Shown here: piece by piece, positions 56,520 to 64,000 of the stretch
How the letters are laid out: each line of letters opens with the position of its first letter
Position numbering within the stretch: the first letter of the stretch is position 1
Assembly (NCBI RefSeq): GCF_013761245.1
Contig: NZ_JACDUT010000007.1
Coordinates: 1-64,000 of the forward strand
Origin: Thermaerobacillus caldiproteolyticus
GTDB taxonomy: Bacteria; Bacillota; Bacilli; Bacillales; Anoxybacillaceae
Reading direction: 5' to 3'
Length of the DNA: 64,000 bases
Notes under the pieces: generated by a model
What the model was told of the DNA's origin: nothing
The model's database searches: none
The model's input: the letters and a program-made list of their open reading frames with translations, nothing else
Position numbers and translations under genes: made by a program

Positions 56520-57017
56520 TCAATTTTTCGAATTTTTAAAATAAAGGTGATATTTTGTGTATCCAAACGGCTCTCCTGGATTCATACCATCATGAAGTGA
56601 TAAGTACGAAAAAGGCTCTAATTGCAATAAATGCAACAATAATGCTGATGTATTTTTATCTTCTTTTAAAACTTCTTTTTTCGAAAATGTGGCTGTCCAT
56701 AATTCTTCTGTTTGAACGATAATCTTTTCTGATAAAGCTCGGAGCAGGAAAATAGCCATATTATCGCTTACTTCATCGCGGATGACACCGGTGCGCATTC
56801 CGATCAATCCAACAATTTCTGCATCAATACCTGTCTCTTCTTTGATTTCACGAACCGCCGCCTCATCTAACGTTTCACCTGGTTGTACAAACCCTGCTGG
56901 TAGCGACCATTTGTCTTTTAATCCCCCGTATTTTTTCTTTACAACAAGCCATTCTCCAGCTGAGTTGATCACTAATCCAGCCGCTGCTAACCATACATTG
57001 CCGCGCTTCTCTCCCAT
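56520..57017 (-). CDS. Nudix hydrolase
   Basis: 165 residues. The Nudix box is complete: GFVQPGETLDEAAVREIKEE then TGI. WLVVKKKYGGLKDKWSLPAG precedes it. It hydrolyses a nucleoside diphosphate linked to another group; the substrate is not predictable. The ATG at 57017 is chosen for GGGATGGTG. It is 80 bases downstream of ndh on the same strand, so it may be co-transcribed. Confidence 0.88.
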   Translation of the reverse strand: MGEKRGNVWLAAAGLVINSAGEWLVVKKKYGGLKDKWSLPAGFVQPGETLDEAAVREIKEETGIDAEIVGLIGMRTGVIRDEVSDNMAIFLLRALSEKIIVQTEELWTATFSKKEVLKEDKNTSALLLHLLQLEPFSYLSLHDGMNPGEPFGYTKYHLYFKNSKN

Positions 57018-57097
57018 ATTCACCATCCCTTTTCGATAAAAAAATAACGAAAAAGGGCAAACATGAAGGACTTGTCCTTTCGTTTGCCCAAATCGCA

Positions 57098-58312
57098 TTA
57101 AAAGAATTTAAATTTTCCTTTTTTCATGACAAGCGATGGACCACCGATTAAATAAAGCGCACGGTTGTCAATCATTTTTTTCATGAAGCTTGCTTTTGTG
57201 CCCCACATTTTTTTGCCAAAGACAACGCCAATCGCATCATCATGACCAAGTGAGCATACCGTTCCTTTAATATCTGGTTTGAACGGTTGCAATTCTCCTT
57301 GCTCACGAATTAACACAGCGAGGTTTTTCGCACATAGCTCACCTTGTTGCATCGCAATTTGCGCCGTTGGTGGGTATGGACGATTGGTTTCTTCATTAAT
57401 GACTAACGAACAGTCCCCAACAATGAAAATGTTGTCATGGCCAGGAGCACGTAAGAATGGGTCAACTTTAACGCGACCGCGCATAGCTTCAAAGCCGGAT
57501 TCATCAATCACATAGCTTCCGCGGACACCGGCTGCCCAAATAACAGTTCCAGCTTTAATTTCTTCGATTTCATCGCCTTTTGCCACAATAATTCCATCCG
57601 GTGTACATTCTTTAATGGCCGTCCCGATTTTAAATTCGACGCCTTTACGTTCCAATAGACCAACCGCATATTCAACTAACTCTGGATCAAAGCCCGGAAG
57701 TGCTGTTGGCGCCGCTTCTACACAAATAATACGCACTTTATGCGGGTCGATATCATACTCACGGCAAAGCACTGGAACACGATTTACAAGTTCCCCTAAA
57801 AATTCAATACCTGTAAATCCAGCACCGCCAACAACGATAGTCAAGCGCTCATCACGTTTTTCTTCTTCTGTGTTATACGTAGCAAACTGATATTCAATAT
57901 GCTCGCGAATTTGGCGTGATGCATTGACATTGGCAATCGAAAACGCATATTCTTTTAACCCTTTAATGCCGAATGTCTCTGATTCAAAACCAAGCGCAAC
58001 AACTAAATAATCGTAAGAAAGTTCCCCGTTTTGCAAAATGACTCGTTTTTCATCTGGAACAATTTTTACAACGGTATCTTTCACAAAGTTCACTTTGTTG
58101 CGGTCAATGACATCAGCGATTGGGTAACGTACACGATCATGGTGCAACGTACCTGCAGATGCTTCATGGAGCCATGTCGTTTCGTAATGGTAATCATTTT
58201 TGTTCACTAACGTAATGTTTGCTTCATTGACACCGACCATTTTTTGCAAACGTACGGTCGTCATTAAACCGCCATAACCAGCACCTAAAATGACAACATT
58301 TGGCTTTTTCAA
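57098..58312 (-). CDS. ndh: Type II NADH dehydrogenase
   Basis: 404 residues, single-subunit NADH:quinone oxidoreductase. The FAD-binding loop is [17 protein letters not shown] at the start, the NADH loop is [16 protein letters not shown] near 165, and the second FAD block is [13 protein letters not shown]. It passes electrons from NADH to menaquinone without pumping protons. It corresponds to B. subtilis YumB. The TTG at 58312 ([10 protein letters not shown]) is preferred by family comparison. A Rex-like operator lies upstream, linking it to NADH levels. Confidence 0.92.
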   Translation of the reverse strand: MKKPNVVILGAGYGGLMTTVRLQKMVGVNEANITLVNKNDYHYETTWLHEASAGTLHHDRVRYPIADVIDRNKVNFVKDTVVKIVPDEKRVILQNGELSYDYLVVALGFESETFGIKGLKEYAFSIANVNASRQIREHIEYQFATYNTEEEKRDERLTIVVGGAGFTGIEFLGELVNRVPVLCREYDIDPHKVRIICVEAAPTALPGFDPELVEYAVGLLERKGVEFKIGTAIKECTPDGIIVAKGDEIEEIKAGTVIWAAGVRGSYVIDESGFEAMRGRVKVDPFLRAPGHDNIFIVGDCSLVINEETNRPYPPTAQIAMQQGELCAKNLAVLIREQGELQPFKPDIKGTVCSLGHDDAIGVVFGKKMWGTKASFMKKMIDNRALYLIGGPSLVMKKGKFKFF

Positions 58313-58392
58313 CGAAATCACTTCCACCCTTTTTTAGATTTTGCAGCTTACGCATATCTTTTGCCGCTACATACATTTTTATTGAACGAAGT

Positions 58393-58410
58393 TTGTGAAC
58401 TAATTCACGA
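58393..58410 (-). promoter_or_regulatory. Probable Rex operator upstream of ndh
   Basis: TTGTGAACTAATTCACGA matches the perfect Rex box of ldh at 14 of 18 positions and keeps the TTGTGAA/TTCAC arms. A TATTAT -10 candidate (58410-58415, minus strand) abuts it. It lies 80 bases before the ndh start. Confidence 0.7.
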
Positions 58411-58625
58411 TAATAGATAAAAAAATACAAAAAATCGTAAAAAAATTGTCGTAAAATCTTAACAATCTATCCACTAAAACATATTAGTCCTTTTTTTGAA
58501 TCTTTTCAAGTCATTTTTTCAAATTTTAAAGGTAAAAAATACTTTATGTGATTTTTTTATGATATGATAGGATTAGCCGTCTATCGGGTATAGACAATTC
58601 ATGTTTAAGGGGGAACTAGTCAGTC

Positions 58626-59618
58626 ATGAAAGAGGATCAAAAAGTGTATGACATCACGATTATCGGTGGTGGCCCGACGGGATTATTTACAGCCTTTTAC
58701 GGTGGAATGCGCCAAGCTAGTGTCAAAATTATCGAAAGTTTGCCACAGTTAGGCGGACAGCTTTCTGCCCTTTATCCCGAAAAGTATATATATGATGTTG
58801 CTGGATTCCCAAAAATTCGTGCACAAGAACTTATTAATAACTTGAAAGAACAAATGGCAAAATTTAATCCAACTATTTGCTTAGAACAATCCGTTGAAAA
58901 GTTAGAAAAACTAGACAACGGCATTTTTAAGTTAACAACGAATAAAGAAATTCACTATTCCAAAACTGTAATCATTACAGCGGGGAACGGTGCATTCCAA
59001 CCACGTCGTCTCGAGCTTGAGAGCGCGGCACAATACGAAGGCAAAAACTTGCATTACTTCATTGATGATTTAAATAAATTTGCTGGACAAAAAGTACTTG
59101 TTTGCGGTGGTGGAGACTCTGCGGTAGACTGGGCACTGATGTTAGAGCCGATTGCTGAAAAAGTCACCATTGTGCATCGCCGCGATAAATTCCGTGCTCA
59201 CGAACATAGCGTAGAAAATTTAATGAACTCACGAGTAGAAGTAAAAACACCATTTGTTCCAGTTGAACTAATTGGCGATGAAAACGGCGTTCGTCAAGTA
59301 ATACTCGAACATGTTAAAGACGGATCACGCGAAACGATTGATGTTGATGCGGTTATCGTCAACTATGGTTTCGTTTCCTCGCTCGGTCCAATTAAAGAGT
59401 GGGGGCTTGAAATTGAGAAAAACTCGATTAAAGTGAACTCCAAAATGGAAACAAATATTCCGGGTGTGTACGCGGCAGGAGATATTTGCACGTATGAAGG
59501 AAAAGTTAAACTAATCGCCTGCGGCTTCGGTGAAGCTCCAACAGCGGTAAACAACGCAAAAGCCTATATTGATCCGAATGCAAAAGTACAACCTATGCAT
59601 TCTTCTTCCATGTTCTAA
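58626..59618 (+). CDS. yumC: Ferredoxin (flavodoxin)--NADP+ reductase, thioredoxin-reductase type
   Basis: 330 residues. The FAD loop is [18 protein letters not shown], the NADPH loop is [17 protein letters not shown], and [21 protein letters not shown] is the second FAD block. There is no CxxC redox pair in the middle domain, which separates it from thioredoxin reductase and matches B. subtilis YumC (FNR2). It reduces ferredoxin or flavodoxin with NADPH. AAGGGGG precedes the ATG at 58626. Confidence 0.95.
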   Translation: MKEDQKVYDITIIGGGPTGLFTAFYGGMRQASVKIIESLPQLGGQLSALYPEKYIYDVAGFPKIRAQELINNLKEQMAKFNPTICLEQSVEKLEKLDNGIFKLTTNKEIHYSKTVIITAGNGAFQPRRLELESAAQYEGKNLHYFIDDLNKFAGQKVLVCGGGDSAVDWALMLEPIAEKVTIVHRRDKFRAHEHSVENLMNSRVEVKTPFVPVELIGDENGVRQVILEHVKDGSRETIDVDAVIVNYGFVSSLGPIKEWGLEIEKNSIKVNSKMETNIPGVYAAGDICTYEGKVKLIACGFGEAPTAVNNAKAYIDPNAKVQPMHSSSMF

Positions 59619-59752
59619 TCATCAAAGCAGGGATGTCTTTGCTCGCAAGACATCCCTACACATCTATTCCGTTTCTAGAGATAAAGCAGATAGCTTTGTC
59701 TTTTTCTCCCTTAACATACTCGTTTTTCCTTTCACTCTTCATTTTCCTTTGA

Positions 59753-59974
59753 TCACATTTTGACTTGTCGTCGCAACATAAAAAGGCGAAACCGACCGAT
59801 AGAACCAATGATGATTCCTCCCGTCACTGTTGATCCTAAAACCACAATAATCAGTGGCTTCTCGGTTTTTCCCAATAAATAATGAACAGAAATGCCCTCC
59901 ACATTCGCAACGGCAAAAATGGCTATAATGATCGCCGATAAGAGTGCCAATATAAAATTCCATTGCAGTTTCAC
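59753..59974 (-). CDS. LapA/DUF1049-like membrane protein
   Basis: 73 residues, two membrane segments (FILALLSAIIIAIFAVANV and PLIIVVLGSTVTGGIIIGSIG) separated by VHYLLGKTEKP, then a basic tail. This is the DUF1049 (LapA) pattern, as in B. subtilis YrvD. Function in Gram-positives unknown. GGAAGG precedes the ATG. Confidence 0.8.
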   Translation of the reverse strand: MKLQWNFILALLSAIIIAIFAVANVEGISVHYLLGKTEKPLIIVVLGSTVTGGIIIGSIGRFRLFMLRRQVKM

Positions 59975-60099
59975 AATCCTTCCCTTCTTTAATGTATAAA
60001 GGTGAATGGTGTTTAATTTATTGCTTTTAATGAATACATTTACTCAATAAAAAATCTCCTTAGCGAAAAAGAAACGATCGTTAAGGAGATCATCATTAG

Positions 60100-60205
60100 C
60101 ATTGCTTTGGCATACTAGCATCGTCGCTGTTCGAAATGCCGAACCGCAACCACACGTTGCAATGGCATTCGGATTATTCATCGTAAATTATGCGGTATGT
60201 TTGCC
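60100..60205 (-). pseudogene. HesB/ErpA-type iron-sulfur carrier, C-terminal fragment
   Basis: The minus strand reads FTMNNPNAIATCGCGSAFRT. This is the conserved C-terminus of A-type carriers (usual form NPNATASCGCGSSF) with the CGCG pair. Upstream the frame has a stop and no N-terminal part. B. subtilis has yutM, a gene of this family, close to yumC, so this is probably its relic. The rest of 59975-60543 holds no other gene; a long hairpin lies at about 60050-60092 (CTCCTTA... / ...TAAGGAG). Confidence 0.7.
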
Positions 60206-60543
60206 GGAGATTGAAACGCATAATATCAATGTTTTAATCCAATTATGCAAAGGTCTGAGGATTGTTTTTAACCTCATTTCTTACCGATAATTTCAAATAA
60301 TGCCCAAAGTCATTGCTACATACAAATAGAGGAAATTGAAAAAAATCGCAGACCTACCTTAAAACAAACCCGTTAGTTTTCTCACCATAAACCACTGAAT
60401 CGCATTTGACTCCGTATTTCCCCCATAAGTAACTTGCTTTTATTCTTCGTACCTTCCATTTACCACAGTTATTCCCATATTTATTTTCTTTCAAAGATAT
60501 AAAAACTAAGGGTGTAAAAATAATACCTTTAGGAGGCATTAGC

Positions 60544-61311
60544 ATGATAAAGAAAATGACTGGCTTTCTCGCAGCTTCTGCCCTAGTAATGGGACTTGCA
60601 GCGTGTAACATAAGGGATACGGACCGTAATGACAATTATGATAATAAAAACATGAATATTTCGGCTTCGTATACATCAATACCAAGTAACAAATATCCTC
60701 ATACAAGAGCGGTATTGATCCAAGATGCAAAGTACAAATTTGTTCAAGTGGATCCTAAAGAAGCAGCTGAGTTGCAAGCAAGACTTCAGCAACAATTGAA
60801 TGGACAATATGTACTAGTACCAAATCAAATACAAACACCAGCACAACAGCAAATACAAACACCAACACAACAACAAACTCAACCTAAACAACAGACACCA
60901 ACTCAGCAACAGCAGGCTCAGGTTTCTACAGGGATCAGCCAATATGCTCAACAAGTAATTGAATTAACGAACAAAGAAAGAGCTCGAGCAGGTCTTCCTG
61001 CTTTAAAAGCGGATACTCAGCTAAGTGCTGTGGCTCAGAAGAAATCACAGGATATGCAACAAAACCATTATTTCTCACATACAAGTCCGACTTATGGTTC
61101 TCCTTTTGATATGATGAGGGATTTTGGTGTTACTTACAAAACAGCGGGTGAAAACATTGCTCAAGGTCAACGTACCCCACAAGAGGTTGTTACAGCTTGG
61201 ATGAATAGCCCTGGTCACAGAGCCAACATTTTAAATAAACAGTTTACTCACATTGGAGTAGGTTTTGAGCAAGCTGGAAACCACTGGACACAAATGTTTA
61301 TCGGTAAATAA
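60544..61311 (+). CDS. CAP (SCP-like) domain lipoprotein
   Basis: 255 residues. A lipoprotein signal ends in MGLAAC (Cys21). A low-complexity Gln/Pro/Thr linker (about 95-130, repeats of QIQTPxQQ) leads to a CAP domain with LTNKERARAGLPALKADTQL, HYFSHTSPTYGSPFDMMRD and AGENIAQGQRTPQEVVTAWM, then SPGHRANILN. It is a close paralogue of the secreted protein at 20398-21123 but membrane-anchored. TTAGGAGG precedes the ATG. Confidence 0.88.
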   Translation: MIKKMTGFLAASALVMGLAACNIRDTDRNDNYDNKNMNISASYTSIPSNKYPHTRAVLIQDAKYKFVQVDPKEAAELQARLQQQLNGQYVLVPNQIQTPAQQQIQTPTQQQTQPKQQTPTQQQQAQVSTGISQYAQQVIELTNKERARAGLPALKADTQLSAVAQKKSQDMQQNHYFSHTSPTYGSPFDMMRDFGVTYKTAGENIAQGQRTPQEVVTAWMNSPGHRANILNKQFTHIGVGFEQAGNHWTQMFIGK

Positions 61312-61326
61312 TGAGTGGATAATAAA

Positions 61327-61359
61327 ATGGGAGCCCGAAGATATTCGGCTCCCATTTTT
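61327..61359 (+). terminator. Terminator of the CAP lipoprotein gene
   Basis: ATGGGAGCC(C)GAA pairs with TTCGGCTCCCAT, then TTTTTG. Confidence 0.88.
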
Positions 61360-61579
61360 GAACACATACACAATTAAGTACGGTTATTACCTTTTGAATC
61401 GAATCCCTACAACGTCCCACGGTTTCGTAGACGTTCGTAAATATTTCCACGCACCTTTACAAACGTTAAACAACGATATTTGCAGCGTTGTGTCCGCTTT
61501 TCCCTAATGGTGTGCTTTTACGAACGGTCTGAAAATCAAAATCGCAGTAAATGATTCGTAATACTTTATATTTTTTTAC

Positions 61580-62664
61580 TCATTTTTGTTTTTCTACACC
61601 TGTCCAAATATAATAACCGAAAACAAGGGTAATGGTACAGCCAACAAAAGTATACATAAGCCGATCGATAATCAGATCAAAAGAAATTTGTTTTCCTCTA
61701 CTTAGCAAAATAAAAAGCAATGGTGTCATTACCATCGAATAAACTGCATAATTTCGGACCTTTAAATAACTACGAACACCACCGATGAGCGCTACTATGA
61801 CAATAATCCATAGAATGGACAAAGGAAATATTAATACGATACCACCAATCAACACACCGAAAAATGTTCCTACAGCACGTTGATAAATTCTAGAAGGACC
61901 ACTAGATGTATTTCTTTGAAGTACCAAAACAATAGTCAGACTAATCCAATAGGCATGCGGGTTCTCTGATAATAATTGAATAACCTGAGCGATACTCAAA
62001 CACAAAACCAAGCGGATCGTATAGAACCAAGTCTGAAATTTTTTCAATCTGAATAGCCAGTATCTAAATTGCGTAGGAAAATCAGCATTTGAATCATTGT
62101 TAGATAAGGACTGACTAGACTTTTTCTGTTTCATAAAAAACAGATAAGAAATAGAAAAAAATAGAGATATAAAAGCAGCCCATATAGAACCTAGAGAAAA
62201 TAGCAAGCCAATAATAAATGGATTGACCTGTGTTGGTAACGATATACCTGTACCAATAATAAAAAAAATAGTAAAACGTACACTGTTAACAGCTAATGTA
62301 CGATTAATGCCACCTACTAAAGAAACAAATCCGTTAATAAACACCAGAAAGATACTGGCTAGTAAAGAATGATTATTTCCAATAGATGCTCCTAAACTAA
62401 TTGCAATGAATCCTGTAAAAATTACTTGCACATAATTTAAAACTTCCACCTTTAATGGTTCATTATCATTTGGAGGGTTAATAAAAAGACCTCCTAGAGC
62501 AACTATTAATCCAATTTCTACATGACCAATCAACGCGCCAAAAATAATAGGCAATGCCATCCTAAAGCAGTTGAAAAAATTTGCATTTTAGGGACAGGAG
62601 TAGAATTATCCCATTGCAAAAGATAATCAAAAAAATTACGTCTGTTACAATCTTTATCACTCAT
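61580..62664 (-). pseudogene. FUSC-family (aromatic acid exporter-like) gene with a frameshift
   Basis: The gene begins at an ATG at 62664 with AGGAGGAACG before it and reads MSDKDCNRRNFFDYLLQWD, then PVPKMQIFSTALG. The frame is lost near 62563-62570 and the rest continues one frame over as MALPIIFGALIGHVEIGLIV for 326 residues, with about ten membrane segments and the FUSC pattern (YWISLTIVLVLQRNTSSGPS, QRAVGTFFGVLIGG). One missing base explains it. It may be a true pseudogene or a sequencing error; a product starting inside would lack the N-terminus. Confidence 0.72.
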
Positions 62665-63747
62665 TTCGTTCCTCCTGATTCATTTCCTACAATGTCCTCC
62701 ATAGTCTTTTTCTTTTCTATCAATCTATAGAACTACGAACTGAAAATCGTATTTAATTTTCTTTACTTGCATTCTTCATTCATATTAGTGTTTCTTTCCA
62801 TATAATTATAATTATTAATGGTGGTGCAAAACCAGAGTAAAAACTCAAAATTGTGCATAAGGATGCATAATTGTACATACAGAAAGTAGCGGTGAACCCA
62901 TATCAACGTAGTTGTTTAACTAATTGAATGTCTGTTAAACGAAACAACCACTTTCCGAATGGGTTTTCAAAAACGAAGAAATTACCCGACCGTAGACAGC
63001 TTTTCATTCATAACTATTTCGAGGATTCATGGACGAAATAAAAAAGATTCTTGTTTGTTCGGCGTTGGACGAACTTTTTCACTGTTATAGAGATCATCTC
63101 CAAAGGAAAACTCAATCTGCCGCTTTTTTAAAGCAGGAAATCACTCAATCGCAACGGCTGCATCATGTTGATTGGATGTTGCAAGAGTATGAGATAAGAT
63201 AATTCCTTCCGCTGTGGTACAAAGTATCCTTTGAACCAGTGGTACCGAGTCGAGATCCCCATCCGGCTTGAGAATCATAGAGACAGCTTCGGAGTGCCAT
63301 ACTGTCGATGGATGATAACTACTTTTGGATACCGACCGCCTAAATCATTGGGAAGTTGGGCGTTAAAAGCAGAAAACCTTATTCTCGAACCCATTTCCCT
63401 ACACGTGAAAACGTAGAAAGAAGGGGAGTCCCCAAATTCGTCGGAAGTAGCCGAAGCGATTCAGTGTGTCCACCAACTGGCGTAAAGAAGCAATGAAAAA
63501 ACAAGTTTTTAACAAGAAACATTTTAATAATGATTTTTTCGAAATGGGTGGTCACCCTGTCACATAAGGGGCTTCCGGTAAAGAAAATTGGTCAATGTAC
63601 AGAAACAAAGCTTGTAAAAGAGGATCCATTTCGCTATTCATTGCATGTTCAATAACAAAATGGAAATCATGATCGTGTCCACCTCTTGGAAATAGGTTTT
63701 TTGTTCACTGTATATAATTTCTAAAAAGGTGGATTTTTCTTGTCTTT
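62665..63747. other. Gene-poor right-end region
   Basis: No recognised gene. A 57-codon plus frame at 63029-63202 (MDEIKKILVCSALDEL ... VDWMLQEYEIR) has a weak GAGG four bases before its ATG and could be a fragment. The following sequence to 63550 has short open frames full of stops and looks like decayed mobile DNA. Confidence 0.3.
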
Positions 63748-63936
63748 TTATGCATCCATTATGCGTTTTGCAACACGTTCCATGTAATTAATGGAAATTC
63801 TTAATACTTCCGTAGTTAATTGATCGATTGCTTGAATTTCACCGTAATTTTTCTTTAACCAATTCGTAAAGTAACCCCATGTTTTTATGTAATCTTGTAA
63901 TGCATGCTCTCTCAATCCCTCTATCCGTTTTCCTGC
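63748..63936 (-). pseudogene. Tyrosine recombinase N-terminal fragment
   Basis: The minus strand encodes GKRIEGLREHALQDYIKTWG then YFTNWLKKNYGEIQAIDQLT and TEVLRISINYMERV, followed by a stop. This is the SAM-like core-binding domain of a phage-type integrase. The catalytic domain is missing. It is a third, separate recombinase relic in the window. Confidence 0.65.
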
Positions 63937-64000
63937 TATTACTAATTAGTTTCGGATATTGCTTTGGCGAAACTCGTTCAGCCCGCCTTTTCTTTCTCTT

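Overview
The window comes from a low-GC, endospore-forming Bacillaceae chromosome, most like Anoxybacillus/Geobacillus. This is inferred from gene content and order: spore genes (tgl, sspH, yuzC), Bacillus-type promoters and ribosome sites, and a long run of genes in the Bacillus subtilis yug-yui-yum order. No species name can be proved from the sequence alone.

Layout. 0-0.2 kb: the 5' end of a 16S rRNA gene leaving on the minus strand, with its boxA leader and a near-perfect promoter. 0.5-3.4 kb: a DnaA-box cluster, spore-coat transglutaminase tgl, a DMT exporter, mgtC and tRNA-Ala(GGC). 4.2-7.2 kb: the fermentative ldh-lctP operon under a Rex operator, with a decayed ldh tail downstream. 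7.8-18.6 kb: a duplicated ywnH/small-gene pair in which opposite members have decayed, an MFS exporter, an ATP-grasp/chemoreceptor operon, sspH, the yugO potassium channel and yugN. 35.3-59.6 kb: the conserved run resumes: pgi, yugJ, yuzA, yugI, alaT-alaR, yugF, yugE, patB, sodC, kapD, modA, an ArsB/NhaD-type transporter, yuzC, bioY, pit, pepA, yuiC, yuiB, yuiA, nudix, ndh (yumB) and yumC.

Between yugN and pgi sits about 16.5 kb of accessory DNA (about 18.8-35.28 kb). Its left edge carries a decayed second copy of the last ~90 bp of pgi next to a pgi-type terminator. Its right edge is the intact pgi 3' end with two decayed tyrosine-recombinase genes beside it. The simplest reading is an old integrative element that used the pgi 3' end as its attachment site. 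Its cargo is a fluoride-riboswitch-controlled pair of crcB/fluC genes, a CAP-domain secreted protein, small membrane and YxiJ-like proteins, IS remnants, a 27-residue hydrophobic peptide, the potassium importer kimA, and an amino-acid module: LysE-type exporter, 2-oxoglutarate/Fe(II) oxygenase, AlaX-type tRNA-editing protein, metal-dependent amidohydrolase and a decayed AbgT transporter. That module is the best candidate here for an undescribed pathway.

The right end (59.7-64 kb) holds a LapA-like protein, a HesB/ErpA remnant, a second CAP-domain protein (a lipoprotein), a frameshifted FUSC exporter and a third tyrosine-recombinase fragment. Pseudogenes are unusually common through the window. 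Regulation that can be read directly: Rex at ldh and probably at ndh (redox), BirA at bioY (biotin), and a fluoride riboswitch at crcB.
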